This document shows positions 1-8,737 of a stretch of 39,043 bases of DNA, one piece after another; the stretch's first letter is position 1; every line of letters begins with the position of its first letter. Origin of the DNA: Xinfangfangia pollutisoli. Lineage in GTDB: Bacteria > Pseudomonadota > Alphaproteobacteria > Rhodobacterales > Rhodobacteraceae. The translations under genes were made by a program, and so were the position numbers. The notes below the pieces were generated by a model, which saw nothing but the letters and a program-made list of their open reading frames with translations, was not told where the DNA came from and did not search any database. The DNA lies in assembly GCF_020179405.1 (NCBI RefSeq), contig NZ_JAICBZ010000037.1, positions 1 through 39,043 of the forward strand. The letters run 5' to 3'.

Positions 1-481
1 GCGTTGTGGGCGCGGCAGGTGTCGGGCCTTCGGCCAGATCGGGGGCGCGGGGCGCGGGCGCGGGCGCCGGAGGCAGCGGGGCGACCGGCGCCTCGGCGCC
101 CGGCGCGGCCGGCGCGGGTTCGGGTTCGGGCAGCGGCGCATCGGCGGCCGCTTCGGGCAAGGCCGCCTCTGCGGGCGAGGGCGACTCGGACTCGGGCGCC
201 TTCTCGGGCGCCGCGGAAGGCTCGGTCAGCGGCGGCGTCTGAGCCGGCGTTTCAGGCGCGGCTTCGGGCGCCACATCGGCCCCCGCCTCGGGCGCGGGCT
301 GCGCGATGGCCTTGGGCGCAGCAGCTTCGGGCGCAGCAGGTGCAGGCGCTTCGGGCGCGGTCCCGGGGCTTGCCAGCGGCGGCATCGGACGCACCGGCGA
401 CAGGACCGAGGCCAGGACCAGCAAGCCCCCGCCCACAAGCCCGCCCAGCCCCGCACCCAGAAGGAACCTGCCGATCACCAT
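1..481 (-). CDS. Membrane-anchored Pro/Ala-rich protein, N-terminal part (possibly YibQ-like divergent polysaccharide deacetylase)
   Basis: The reading frame is open from an ATG at 481 to the window edge, about 160 codons without a stop. A GTG one codon later is an equally possible start; a GGAG lies just upstream. Residues 4-28 form one glycine-rich hydrophobic segment (signal anchor), followed by more than 100 residues made almost only of Ala, Pro and Glu, a disordered periplasmic linker. The catalytic domain lies outside the window. In Rhodobacter sphaeroides a yibQ gene (divergent polysaccharide deacetylase family) sits between trpE and trpGDC, and the anchor plus linker seen here fits such proteins. 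That family assignment is inference from position and architecture. It is transcribed divergently from trpG; the 258-base gap between them shows no promoter I trust. Confidence 0.6.
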   Translation of the reverse strand, partial: MVIGRFLLGAGLGGLVGGGLLVLASVLSPVRPMPPLASPGTAPEAPAPAAPEAAAPKAIAQPAPEAGADVAPEAAPETPAQTPPLTEPSAAPEKAPESESPSPAEAALPEAAADAPLPEPEPAPAAPGAEAPVAPLPPAPAPAPRAPDLAEGPTPAAPTT

Positions 482-739
482 CCGTCTCCGTCCTTGTCCC
501 GTCTCTGCCCCGACCGTTCCGGCCGGCGCGCGGCCTTGCGCGCGGACGAACCGGACCCGCGGGTTTGCCCCGCTGTACCGGCGGCCCGGCCCCTTTGCCA
601 AGGCGCGGGCGCACCGGCTTGCGCCGAACCCGCCTTGACCTTGCCGCCCTTCGGAGACCATGTATAGCGCGACCCGCGACCGCCTTCATCCCCTTTCGCC
701 GGGGAAGGCAGAATAAGGCGCATGGAAAGGCCCTGCGAC

Positions 740-1327
740 ATGCTGCTTCTGATCGACAATTACGACAGTTTCACCTGGAACCTGGTGCATTACCTGGGCG
801 AGCTGGGGGCCGAGGTCAAAGTGGTGCGCAATGACGCGATGCAGGTTCAGGACGCGCTGGCGCTGCGCCCCGAGGCGATCGTGCTGTCGCCCGGGCCCTG
901 CGATCCGGCCCAGGCCGGGATCTGCCTGCCGCTGACCCGCGCCGCCGCCGAAGCCGATGTGCCGCTCTTGGGCGTCTGCCTGGGCCATCAGACCATCGGC
1001 GAGGCCTTCGGCGGCAAGGTCGTGCGCTGCCATGAAATCGTGCATGGCAAGATGGGGCTGATGCATCACGCCGGAAAAGGCGTCTTCGCGGGCCTGCCCT
1101 CGCCCTTCGAGGCCACCCGCTACCATTCGCTGATCGTCGAGCGCGAAAGCCTGCCCGCCTGCCTGGAAATCACCGCCTGGCTGGAGGATGGCACGATCAT
1201 GGGCCTGCGCCATCGTGAAAAGCTGATCGAGGGCGTGCAGTTCCACCCGGAATCGATCGCCTCGCAGCATGGCCACCAATTGCTGCGCAGCTTCCTGGAC
1301 GAAGCCCGCGAAAGGGTTCCGGCATGA
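740..1327 (+). CDS. trpG: Anthranilate synthase glutamine amidotransferase component (TrpG/PabA family)
   Basis: 195 residues, class I glutamine amidotransferase. It releases ammonia from glutamine for the TrpE subunit, the first step of tryptophan synthesis; the same fold also serves PabA in p-aminobenzoate synthesis. The nucleophile is Cys80 in GVCLGHQ, with His169 and Glu171 in the HPES motif; the NYDSFTWN start and LSPGPCDP loop are typical. I chose the ATG at 740 because the protein then begins at the conserved [10 protein letters not shown] strand and a GGAAAGG sequence lies 9 bases upstream; an in-frame ATG at 722 would add six unconserved residues. The stop overlaps the trpD start (ATGA), implying translational coupling. 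The trpE partner is not in the window. Confidence 0.95.
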   Translation: MLLLIDNYDSFTWNLVHYLGELGAEVKVVRNDAMQVQDALALRPEAIVLSPGPCDPAQAGICLPLTRAAAEADVPLLGVCLGHQTIGEAFGGKVVRCHEIVHGKMGLMHHAGKGVFAGLPSPFEATRYHSLIVERESLPACLEITAWLEDGTIMGLRHREKLIEGVQFHPESIASQHGHQLLRSFLDEARERVPA

Positions 1328-2337
1328 CCGAAAGGCTGAAACCGCTGATCGGCACCGCCGCCGAACGCCCGCTGACGCGCGACGAGGCCGAGACCGCCTT
1401 CATGGCGCTGTTCGAGGGCGAGGGCACGCCCGCGCAGATGGGCGGCTTCCTGATGGCGCTGCGCACGCGGGGCGAGACGGTCGACGAATATGCCGCCGCG
1501 GCCCATGTCATGCGCTCGAAATGCCTGCCCGTGCGGGCGCCCCAGGGCGCGATGGACATTGTCGGCACCGGCGGCGACGGCAAGGGCACGCTGAACATCT
1601 CGACCGCGACGGCCTTTGTGGTGGCCGGCGCCGGGGTGCCGGTGGCCAAGCATGGCAATCGCAACCTGTCGTCGAAATCGGGCGCGGCCGATGCGCTGAC
1701 CGAGCTGGGGCTGAACGTGATGGTCGGCCCCGAAGTGGTGGAACGCTGCCTGGCCGAGGCCGGGATCGGCTTCATGATGGCGCCGATGCATCACCCGGCG
1801 ATGCGGCATGTGGGGCCGGTGCGGGCCGAACTGGGCACGCGGACGATCTTCAACATCCTGGGGCCGCTGACCAATCCGGCGGGCGTGAAGCGCCAGCTGA
1901 CCGGCACCTTCTCGGCGAAACTGCTGCGCCCGATGGCCGAGACGCTGAAGATGCTCGGCTCGGAAAAGGCCTGGCTGGTGCATGGGATGGATGGCACGGA
2001 TGAAATCTCCATCGCGCTGCCCACCAAGGTTGCGGCCCTGGCCGATGGCGCGATCACCGAATTCGAGCTGCATCCCGAACAGGCCGGCCTTCCCGCCCAT
2101 CCGTTCGAGGCGATCCTGGGCGGCACGCCCGCTGAAAACGCCGCCGCCCTGCGCGCTTTGCTGAATGGCGCCAAGGGCGCCTATCGCGATGCGGTCCTGC
2201 TGAACGCCGCGGCGGCGCTGGTGGTGGCCGACAAGGCCGCCGGGCTGAAAGAGGGCGTCGAGATCGCCGCCCAAAGCCTGGACAGCGGCGCGGCCAAGGC
2301 CAAGGTCGAGGCGCTGGCGCGGATCAGCCGTGGCTGA
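1324..2337 (+). CDS. trpD: Anthranilate phosphoribosyltransferase
   Basis: 337 residues, full length for the family. It transfers the phosphoribosyl group of PRPP to anthranilate, the second step of tryptophan synthesis, in the cytoplasm. Visible landmarks are the glycine-rich PRPP/pyrophosphate loop [14 protein letters not shown] (residues 81-94), the anthranilate-binding KHGNR (109-113) and GPLTNPAG (180-187). The start codon overlaps the trpG stop and the stop overlaps the GTG start of ung, so it lies inside a coupled operon. The order trpG-trpD, with ung before trpC, leaves trpE, trpF and trpBA elsewhere, as known for Rhodobacter. Confidence 0.97.
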   Translation: MTERLKPLIGTAAERPLTRDEAETAFMALFEGEGTPAQMGGFLMALRTRGETVDEYAAAAHVMRSKCLPVRAPQGAMDIVGTGGDGKGTLNISTATAFVVAGAGVPVAKHGNRNLSSKSGAADALTELGLNVMVGPEVVERCLAEAGIGFMMAPMHHPAMRHVGPVRAELGTRTIFNILGPLTNPAGVKRQLTGTFSAKLLRPMAETLKMLGSEKAWLVHGMDGTDEISIALPTKVAALADGAITEFELHPEQAGLPAHPFEAILGGTPAENAAALRALLNGAKGAYRDAVLLNAAAALVVADKAAGLKEGVEIAAQSLDSGAAKAKVEALARISRG

Positions 2338-3022
2338 CGCTCAGCCCGATCTCTTCGCGCAGGCCCCCGCCCCGATCCCCGACCCGCCCGCAAGCTGGGC
2401 CGACCTGCCGTTCTTCACCACCCATTGGCCCGCCCTGCGCGACCGGCTGGCGGCACAGCGCGACTGGCAGCCCGCCGATCCGTTTCGCGCCCTGCGCCTG
2501 ACGCCGCGGCCTGCGGTGCGGGTGGTCATTCTGGGCCAGGATCCCTACCCGACCCCGGGGCGCGCCACGGGCCTGGCCTTCTCGTTCCCGCCGGGCCAGC
2601 CGCCGCGCGACAGCCTGAAGAACATCCTGGCCGAGCTTGCCACCGATACCGGCCAGACCAGGCCCGATGGCGATCTGACGCCCTGGGCCGAACAGGGGGT
2701 CTTGCTGCTGAACACGCTCCTGACCGTGCCGCAGGGCCAGGCCTTCGGCCATAAATCCTGGGGGTGGGAGCAGCTGACGGCGCAGATCCTGGCGGCCATC
2801 GCCGGCGACGGGCCGCGCGCCTTTCTGCTCTGGGGGGGGCCCGCGCAGAAGCTTTGCGCCCGGCTGCCGCGCGACGGGCATCTCTTCCTGGAAACCCCGC
2901 ATCCCTCGCCCCTGTCGGCCTATCGCGGCTTCTTCGGCAGCCGCCCCTTCAGCGCGATCAACGCCTGGCTTGCCGCCCGCGGCCAGCCCGAAATCGACTG
3001 GTCGCGCCCCGCCCGCGCCTGA
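2330..3022 (+). CDS. ung: Uracil-DNA glycosylase, family 1
   Basis: 230 residues, close to Escherichia coli Ung. It removes uracil from DNA as the first step of base excision repair. The catalytic motif GQDPY holds Asp71 and the [14 protein letters not shown] motif holds His191 and the minor-groove Leu195 loop; LLLNTLLTV and [10 protein letters not shown] are other family signatures. The residue after GQDPY is Pro instead of the usual His, a variant I believe is common in alphaproteobacteria. The start is a GTG at 2330, eight bases inside the end of trpD; no other start codon precedes the conserved LPFF segment. Finding a repair gene between trpD and trpC is notable: its expression should follow the tryptophan operon unless an internal promoter exists. 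Confidence 0.95.
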   Translation: MADAQPDLFAQAPAPIPDPPASWADLPFFTTHWPALRDRLAAQRDWQPADPFRALRLTPRPAVRVVILGQDPYPTPGRATGLAFSFPPGQPPRDSLKNILAELATDTGQTRPDGDLTPWAEQGVLLLNTLLTVPQGQAFGHKSWGWEQLTAQILAAIAGDGPRAFLLWGGPAQKLCARLPRDGHLFLETPHPSPLSAYRGFFGSRPFSAINAWLAARGQPEIDWSRPARA

Positions 3023-3104
3023 TCGCGGCCGAAAATCCCCGCCCAACCCTTCCCATCGGCCCCCCAGCAGGCTAAATCCTTGCCTCAAGCCTCTTCATCT
3101 GTCC

Positions 3105-3147
3105 CTAAATATCCCACGGGGGTCCGGGGGTGTGAAACCCCCGGGGC
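3105..3147. repeat. Intergenic GC-rich hairpin element between ung and trpC
   Basis: A TAAATAT stretch is followed by C/G runs forming a perfect 7-bp stem, CCGGGGG at 3124-3130 and CCCCCGG at 3138-3144, with a TGTGAAA loop. From memory, sequences of this kind (AAATAT, then a GGGGGTCCGGGGG hairpin) recur between genes in Rhodobacterales; I cannot verify this here. It has no T tract. It could act as a partial terminator or mRNA-stability element inside the trp operon, or be a REP-like dispersed repeat. Confidence 0.45.
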
Positions 3148-3178
3148 CGCCGCCAGACCGACGCCGAAGGATCCGCGC

Positions 3179-3994
3179 ATGACCACCGTTCTCGACCGCA
3201 TCAGGGACTACAAGCTCGCCGATGTGGCCCAGCGCAAGGCCAGCCGCCCGCTGGCCGAGGTGGAAGAGGCGGCCCGTTCTGCCCCCGCCCCGCGCGGCTT
3301 TGCCAAGGCTTTGACCGAGGCCGCCAATCAGGGCTACGGGCTGATCGCCGAGATCAAGAAGGCCTCGCCCTCGAAAGGGCTGATCCGCCCCGATTTCGAT
3401 CCGCCCGCCCTGGCCAAGGCCTATGAGGATGGCGGCGCCACCTGCCTTTCGGTCCTGACCGACACGCCGTCCTTCCAGGGCGCCGACGACTTCCTGACCC
3501 AGGCGCATGACGCCTGCGCGCTGCCCTGCCTGCGCAAGGATTTCCTCTATGACCCCTATCAGGTCGCCGAATCCCGCGCGCTCTCGGCCGATTGCATCCT
3601 GTTGATCATGGCCTCGCTCTCTGACGAGCAGGCGAACGAGCTGGAAGCGGCCGCGATCTCGTGGGGCATGGATGTGCTGATCGAAGTGCATGACCAGGAC
3701 GAGCTGGAGCGCGCCCAGCGGCTGAAATCGCCGCTGATCGGCATCAACAACCGCAATCTCCACACCTTCGATGTCACGCTCGACACCACCCGGCGGCTGG
3801 CGCGGCTGGTGCCGGCCGACCGGCTGATCGTCGCCGAATCCGGGCTGAACACGCCCGAGGATCTGGCCGATCTGGCCCGGTTCGGCGCGCGCTGCTTCCT
3901 GATCGGCGAAAGCCTGATGCGTCAGGACGACGTGACCGAAGCCACCCGCCGCATCCTGGCCAATCCGCTGACCGCCGCCGGGGGCGGGATATGA
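3179..3994 (+). CDS. trpC: Indole-3-glycerol phosphate synthase
   Basis: 271 residues, (beta/alpha)8 barrel that closes the indole ring from carboxyphenylamino-deoxyribulose phosphate, the fourth step of tryptophan synthesis. Motifs: [10 protein letters not shown] (58-67) with the substrate and catalytic lysines, [10 protein letters not shown] (119-128), INNRNL (189-194), the ESG at 220-222 and the phosphate-binding LIGESLMR (241-248). The ATG at 3179 is preceded by GAAGGA seven bases upstream; the open frame extends 33 codons further into the intergenic hairpin but that part is not conserved-looking. There is no TrpF domain fused to it, unlike the enterobacterial protein. The stop overlaps the moaC start (ATGA). 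Confidence 0.97.
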   Translation: MTTVLDRIRDYKLADVAQRKASRPLAEVEEAARSAPAPRGFAKALTEAANQGYGLIAEIKKASPSKGLIRPDFDPPALAKAYEDGGATCLSVLTDTPSFQGADDFLTQAHDACALPCLRKDFLYDPYQVAESRALSADCILLIMASLSDEQANELEAAAISWGMDVLIEVHDQDELERAQRLKSPLIGINNRNLHTFDVTLDTTRRLARLVPADRLIVAESGLNTPEDLADLARFGARCFLIGESLMRQDDVTEATRRILANPLTAAGGGI

Positions 3995-4494
3995 CCAGTC
4001 ACCAGGGCGGCGGCGCGGGCGGGCTCAGCCATTTCGACGCCAGCGGCCAGGCGCATATGGTCGATGTCTCGGACAAGCCGGTGACCCAGCGCAGCGCCCT
4101 GGCCGAAGGCTTCGTGGTGATGACGCAAGCGACGCTGGCCCTGATCACCACGGGCGAGGCGGCGAAGGGCGATGTCCTGGGCGTGGCGCGGCTGGCGGGG
4201 ATCATGGCCGCGAAACGCACCGCCGATCTGATCCCGCTCTGCCATCCGCTGCCCTTGACCAAGGTTGCGATCGAGCTGGTGCCCGATCCGGCGCGGTCGG
4301 CAATCCGGGTCGAGGCGCTGGTGAAGACCGGCGGCCAGACCGGGGTCGAGATGGAGGCGCTGACCGCGGTCAGCCTGGCCTGCCTGACCATCTACGACAT
4401 GGTGAAGGCGGTCGAAAAATCCATGCGGATCGAAGGGATCCGGCTTCTGGTCAAGGACGGCGGCAAGTCGGGCCGCTATGAGGCCGCGCCATGA
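3991..4494 (+). CDS. moaC: Cyclic pyranopterin monophosphate synthase
   Basis: 167 residues. It converts the MoaA product 3',8-cyclo-GTP to cyclic pyranopterin monophosphate in molybdenum cofactor synthesis. Signatures are [17 protein letters not shown] (75-91), [21 protein letters not shown] (117-136) and the catalytic lysine region KDGGKSG (155-161). Its start overlaps trpC and its stop overlaps moeA, both as ATGA, so all three should be translated from one message. MoaA is not nearby. Placement in the trp operon links cofactor genes to amino acid synthesis only by transcription. Confidence 0.97.
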   Translation: MTSHQGGGAGGLSHFDASGQAHMVDVSDKPVTQRSALAEGFVVMTQATLALITTGEAAKGDVLGVARLAGIMAAKRTADLIPLCHPLPLTKVAIELVPDPARSAIRVEALVKTGGQTGVEMEALTAVSLACLTIYDMVKAVEKSMRIEGIRLLVKDGGKSGRYEAAP

Positions 4495-5654
4495 TCCCGG
4501 TGGATGAGGCCGCCGCGCGGCTATTGGCGCTGGCGGGTCCCCTGCCTGCCGAAACCGTGCCGCTGGCCCATGCGGCCGGCCGCTGGCTGGCAGCCCCGGT
4601 CGCCGCGCGCCGCGACCAGCCGCCCTTCGACACCTCGGCCATGGATGGCTATGCCGTGGCTGGCGACCCGGCGCCGGGCGACAGCCTGACCGTGATCGGC
4701 GAGGCCGGGGCCGGGCACCGCTTTGCCGGGTCCGTCGGACCGGGCCAGGCCGTGCGCATCTTTACCGGCGCGCCGGTGCCAATGGGCGCGACGCGGGTGG
4801 TGATCCAGGAAGACGTGCGCCGCGAGGGCGACCGCATCATCCTGACCGACAGCGACCGCTCGACCAATATCCGCGCCCGCGGCCAGGATTTCCCCGCCGG
4901 CGCGACGCTGGGCCCGCGGCGGCTACGCCCGGCCGATCTGGCGCTGCTGGCCGCGATGAACATCGCCGAACTGCCGGTTGCCCGCCGCCCGTCCGTGGCG
5001 CTGATCGCCACGGGCGACGAGTTGGTGATGCCCGGCGAGATCCCCGGCCCCGACCAGATCATCGCCTCGAACGCCTTCGCGCTGCAGGCCATGGCCCAGG
5101 CCGAGGGCGCCGAGGCCCGGCTTCTGCCCATCGCCCCCGACCGGCCCGAGGCGCTGGCCGAGCGGCTGGCGCTGGCCGCCGATGCCGATGTGATCGTGAC
5201 GATCGGCGGCGCCTCGGTCGGCGATCACGATCTGGTCGGCCGGGTGGCGGCCGAACAGGGCCTGGCGCCGGCCTTCTGGAAAATCGCCATGCGGCCGGGC
5301 AAGCCGCTGATGGCGGGGCGGCTTGGCGGCTCGGTCCTGCTGGGTCTGCCGGGCAATCCGGTCTCGGCCATCGTGACGGGGCATCTGTTCCTTCTGCCGC
5401 TGCTGCGGGCGCTGCAGGGCGACCCCGCCCCGCTGCCGCAGGTGCTTGAGGCCGAGCTGGCGACCGATCTGCCCGCCAACGGCCCGCGTGCCCATTACAT
5501 GCGTGCGCGGCTGGCACAGGGCCGCATCGCCCCGTTTGAGCGGCAGGATTCGGCGCTGCTGACCATCCTGACCGAAGCGAATGCGCTGCTGCTGCGCCCG
5601 GTCTCGGCCCCGGCGGCAAAGGCGGGCGACCGCGTGCCCTATCTGCCGCTGTGA
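4491..5654 (+). CDS. moeA: Molybdopterin molybdenumtransferase
   Basis: 387 residues. MoeA inserts molybdate into adenylylated molybdopterin to give active molybdenum cofactor. Motifs: [11 protein letters not shown] (46-56), ARGQDFPAG (129-137), the MoCF-type nucleotide fold LIATGDELV (171-179) and [10 protein letters not shown] (238-247), MRPGKPL (267-273) and LPGNPVS (286-292). Length is slightly below that of E. coli MoeA. It is the last gene of the overlapping trp/moa block; 117 bases separate it from lexA, which has its own SOS promoter. A molybdenum hydroxylase-type subunit encoded at 14454-16730 would be one user of this cofactor. Confidence 0.97.
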   Translation: MIPVDEAAARLLALAGPLPAETVPLAHAAGRWLAAPVAARRDQPPFDTSAMDGYAVAGDPAPGDSLTVIGEAGAGHRFAGSVGPGQAVRIFTGAPVPMGATRVVIQEDVRREGDRIILTDSDRSTNIRARGQDFPAGATLGPRRLRPADLALLAAMNIAELPVARRPSVALIATGDELVMPGEIPGPDQIIASNAFALQAMAQAEGAEARLLPIAPDRPEALAERLALAADADVIVTIGGASVGDHDLVGRVAAEQGLAPAFWKIAMRPGKPLMAGRLGGSVLLGLPGNPVSAIVTGHLFLLPLLRALQGDPAPLPQVLEAELATDLPANGPRAHYMRARLAQGRIAPFERQDSALLTILTEANALLLRPVSAPAAKAGDRVPYLPL

Positions 5655-5709
5655 CGGCGGCACGTTCGGACCTTGGGGCAGGCCCGACGGTGACCCCGCG
5701 TCAAAAGAC

Positions 5710-5738
5710 TTGACACAAACCGGGAACACGGGCAGAAC
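5710..5738 (+). promoter_or_regulatory. lexA promoter region with -35 hexamer and LexA box
   Basis: A consensus TTGACA (-35) lies at 5710-5715. The direct repeat GAAC-N7-GAAC at 5724-5738 sits where the spacer and -10 region should be. GAAC-N7-GAAC (GTTC-N7-GTTC on the other strand) is the established SOS box of Rhodobacter and Paracoccus LexA. The position predicts repression of lexA by its own product. The -10 hexamer is not obvious. Confidence 0.85.
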
Positions 5739-5771
5739 ATTGCGTCAACGACAGGACTGCGAGGGTGGCCG

Positions 5772-6485
5772 ATGCTGACGCGCAAACAGCTGGAACTTCT
5801 AGCTTTTATCAAGACCCGGACCGATGCGGATGGCATTCCGCCCTCGTTCGACGAGATGAAGGATGCGCTGGAACTGCGCTCGAAATCGGGCATCCACCGG
5901 CTGATCACCGCGCTGGAAGAGCGTGGCTTCATCCGCCGGCTGGCCCATCGCGCCCGCGCGCTGGAGATCATCAAACTGCCCGAGGCGATGGAAAAGGCCG
6001 GGGCCGCCAAGGGCTTTGCCCCCAAGGTGGTGAAGGGCGAGGCGCTGAAGACCGATCGGGCCGCGTCGCCGTCGCCCGGTCAGGCCCTGACGCCGGTGCA
6101 TGCGCTGGAACTGCCGGTGATGGGCCGGATCGCCGCCGGCGTGCCGATCGAGGCGATTTCCGAAATCTCGCATCACATCGCGGTTCCGGGCGCGATGCTT
6201 GCGGGGCGCGGTAATCACTATGCGCTTGAAGTCAAAGGCGATTCCATGATCGAGGCCGGGATCAACGATGGCGATATCGTGGTGATCCGCGAACAGGACA
6301 CGGCCGAGAATGGCGATATCATCGTGGCCTTGGTGGAAGATCAGGAAGCCACGCTGAAGCGCTTTCGCCGCCGTGGCGGGATGATCGCGCTGGAAGCCGC
6401 CAATCCGGCCTATGAGACCCGGGTTTTTCCCGACCATCTGGTCAAGGTGCAGGGCCGCCTGGTGGGGCTGATCCGCAGCTATTAG
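5772..6485 (+). CDS. lexA: LexA repressor (SOS response)
   Basis: 237 residues, cytoplasmic DNA-binding repressor that self-cleaves when stimulated by RecA filaments. The N-terminal winged helix domain (about 1-70) contains [11 protein letters not shown] and [18 protein letters not shown]. The self-cleavage site is Ala122-Gly123 in RIAAGVP; the catalytic dyad is Ser158 in KGDSMIEAG and Lys196 in EATLKRF. The linker between domains (about 70-112) is longer than in E. coli, typical for alphaproteobacteria. A GAGGG ribosome site precedes the ATG. It converges with comEC, with a hairpin between them. Confidence 0.98.
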   Translation: MLTRKQLELLAFIKTRTDADGIPPSFDEMKDALELRSKSGIHRLITALEERGFIRRLAHRARALEIIKLPEAMEKAGAAKGFAPKVVKGEALKTDRAASPSPGQALTPVHALELPVMGRIAAGVPIEAISEISHHIAVPGAMLAGRGNHYALEVKGDSMIEAGINDGDIVVIREQDTAENGDIIVALVEDQEATLKRFRRRGGMIALEAANPAYETRVFPDHLVKVQGRLVGLIRSY

Positions 6486-6496
6486 GCCTTGGGCGG

Positions 6497-6514
6497 GCGC
6501 GCCGCGAGGCGCGC
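6497..6514. terminator. Hairpin between converging lexA and comEC
   Basis: Perfect 7-bp stem GCGCGCC / GGCGCGC with a GCGA tetraloop, between the stop codons of lexA and comEC. No T tract is present, so it is a plausible but weak bidirectional terminator. Confidence 0.4.
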
Positions 6515-6527
6515 GCCCCGACCCGGC

Positions 6528-8651
6528 CTAGGGGCCTTTCGCATAGCGCCGCGCGGGCGGCAGAAGGCCTGCCAGCAGGGTTTCATCCAGCGGTGGGCCG
6601 GTCCAGACCCGCCCGCCCTGTCGTGCTGCCGTCACCGTCACGCCCTCGGGGCCCAGCCGGAAAGCCAGTGCGCCGGTCTGGGCCAGCAGGCGCTGGTCGA
6701 TCACCCGGCAGCCCGGCGGTGCCATGCCGGGATCCAGCTTTTCGGCGATGATCACCAGATCCTGGCCCGCGCAGGCCGCGGGCAGCGCCGCCAAAGCGCC
6801 CTTGCCCGACAGCGCGATCCCCCGCAAGCCAGCAAGGCGGAAGGCGCGCGCGCCCTTGGGGCCGGAAAAGCCCGGCCGCGCCGCGGCCGCGTCCTGCGCG
6901 GCCAAATCGCCGTCATTCTCAAGCCAGTTTCCGGCGGCAAAGCCGCCCCCCGCGGCCGAAGACAGCGCGCGCCCCTGCGGCCCCATCAGCCCGACCAGCT
7001 TGCCATCGCCCGAGATCAGCAGATCGGGCCGCCCCGCCAGCGGCCAAAGCGCCAGCGCCAGCACGACCGGCACCAGCCCCGCCAGCCGCGCCCGGCCGGG
7101 CCAGAGGATCAGCCACAGCGCCCCCAGCGTCAGCAGGGGCAGCGCCCAGGGCCCGGGGGCGGGAATGGCGGTCACCGCGCCCTCGATCGCCGCCACCCGA
7201 TAGGCGACATACAGGATCCATTCGCAGCCCTTCCCCATCGCCCAAAGCGGCAGATCGGCCAGGCCGAAGGGCGCCAGCAGCGCCGCAAGCGCGCCCATCG
7301 GCATCACCACCGCGCCCATGACCGGCACGGTCAACAGATTGGCGACAAAGCCGTAATCGGCGAAGCGGTTGAAATGCGCCGCCGCATAGGGCGCCGTCGC
7401 CAGCCCGGCAATCGCCGAACTGGCGACCAGGGTGAAGACCGGCAGCAGCAGGCGCGGCCAGCGGCCGGGCGGCATCTGACGGTCCAGCGCCTGAAACCCC
7501 GCGACCAGCGCCACCGTGGCGGCCATCGACATCTGGAAGCCCGGCTCCAGCAGCGTCTCGGGCTGCCACAGGATCAGGATCGCCCCTGCCACCGCCGCCG
7601 AGCGCAGCGTCAGCGCCCGGCGGTCCAGCAGCACCGCGCCCAGCATCACGCAGAGCATGACAAAGGCCCGCTCGGTCGCGACATTCGCGCCCGACAGCAG
7701 CAGGTAGAACAGCGCCACGAAGAACGAGATCAGCGCCGCCAGCTTCTTGGCCTGCACCCGCAGCGCCAGCCAGGGCAGCGCCGCCACCGCGCCGCGGATC
7801 AGCGCGAAGACGAAGCCGATCAGGAAGGCCAGGTTCATCCCCGAAATCGCGAGGATATGCGCAAGCGAGCTGTCGCGCAGCGCCTCGACCGTGGCCTGCG
7901 AAATGCCCGAGCGGTCGCCGGTCATCGCGCCGGCGGCAAAGGCCCCGGCCTCGCCCGGGATCGCGGCTTTCATTCCGGCCGACAGATGGCGGCGCAGCCG
8001 GCCGATCCATTCCTCGCCCGGGCGGGCGGGCTCGATCCGCAGCAGCGGGTTGCGGCTGTAGCCCACCGCGCCCAGCCGGTCGAAATAGGCCATGCGGCGG
8101 AAGTCGAACCCGCCGGGCTCGACCGCACTTTCTGGGGGCGCCAGCCCGCCGGTCAGCGCCACGGTTTCACCCGGCGCCGGATCGTGGAAGCTGACCGTGC
8201 CCAGAAGCGAGACGCGGACGCGCAGGGGGGTGCGCGCGGGCGGCAGGTCTTCCAGCACCACCTGATCCAGCGTGATCCGCAGCGCGTCCGAGGCGGAGCG
8301 GTCGATCTCGATCACCCGTCCCTGGATCGGGCCGTAATAGCGAAAGCTCAGCATCGGCGCCTGTTGCAGATCCGCGCGCAGGCCCGCGGCCAGAAAGCCC
8401 AGCGCCAGCGCCGCCACCAGCCCGCCCAGGGGGCGCAGCAGATCGGGCGCGCGCCACAGCGCGGCAAGGCCCAGCGCCAGCAGCGCCGCCGCCAGGGCAT
8501 AGGCCGCAGGCCCCGGCTCATGCGGCCAGGCGAACCACAGGCCCACGCCGACCCCGATCGCCACCACCGCCAGCGGAAACAGCCGCCCCCGCGCCGCCTG
8601 CAGCGCCCGCAGCCCGGCCAAGAGAGCATCCGTCGCGCGCAAGCCCGGCAC
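6528..8651 (-). CDS. comEC: ComEC/Rec2 family DNA-uptake channel protein
   Basis: 707 residues, inner-membrane protein predicted to pass single-stranded DNA into the cytoplasm during natural transformation. The N-terminal part (about 25-210) has paired membrane segments and an OB-like DUF4131 region; the Competence domain (about 230-500) carries the signature [18 protein letters not shown] (from 262) and many hydrophobic helices. The C-terminal 200 residues sit where many ComEC proteins have a metallo-beta-lactamase domain, but I see no HxHxDH zinc motif, so this part is degenerate or different. The start is a GTG at 8651 with a GGAAGGG just upstream, next to a run of eight Gs (on this strand). 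Divergent from gltX. Whether the host is transformable cannot be told from this. Confidence 0.92.
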   Translation of the reverse strand: MPGLRATDALLAGLRALQAARGRLFPLAVVAIGVGVGLWFAWPHEPGPAAYALAAALLALGLAALWRAPDLLRPLGGLVAALALGFLAAGLRADLQQAPMLSFRYYGPIQGRVIEIDRSASDALRITLDQVVLEDLPPARTPLRVRVSLLGTVSFHDPAPGETVALTGGLAPPESAVEPGGFDFRRMAYFDRLGAVGYSRNPLLRIEPARPGEEWIGRLRRHLSAGMKAAIPGEAGAFAAGAMTGDRSGISQATVEALRDSSLAHILAISGMNLAFLIGFVFALIRGAVAALPWLALRVQAKKLAALISFFVALFYLLLSGANVATERAFVMLCVMLGAVLLDRRALTLRSAAVAGAILILWQPETLLEPGFQMSMAATVALVAGFQALDRQMPPGRWPRLLLPVFTLVASSAIAGLATAPYAAAHFNRFADYGFVANLLTVPVMGAVVMPMGALAALLAPFGLADLPLWAMGKGCEWILYVAYRVAAIEGAVTAIPAPGPWALPLLTLGALWLILWPGRARLAGLVPVVLALALWPLAGRPDLLISGDGKLVGLMGPQGRALSSAAGGGFAAGNWLENDGDLAAQDAAAARPGFSGPKGARAFRLAGLRGIALSGKGALAALPAACAGQDLVIIAEKLDPGMAPPGCRVIDQRLLAQTGALAFRLGPEGVTVTAARQGGRVWTGPPLDETLLAGLLPPARRYAKGP

Positions 8652-8737
8652 CTTGCCCTTCCCCCCCCGGAGCGTCTAAATGCCCGGGCCCCGCCGATCC
8701 TGCCGCGATCCTGGTTTCCGAAAGGTTAAGATCTCCC

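Noticed and set aside
1-480. Repetitive GC-rich pattern as a possible CRISPR or satellite array
   Set aside because: The repeats are irregular and in frame; they are Ala/Pro/Glu codons of a disordered linker.
635-668. TTGACC and TATAGC upstream of trpG as a promoter
   Set aside because: The spacing is 22 bases, too long for a sigma70 promoter.
6489-8729. Long plus-strand open frame opposite comEC
   Set aside because: Gln/Arg/His-rich shadow of comEC without domain signals.
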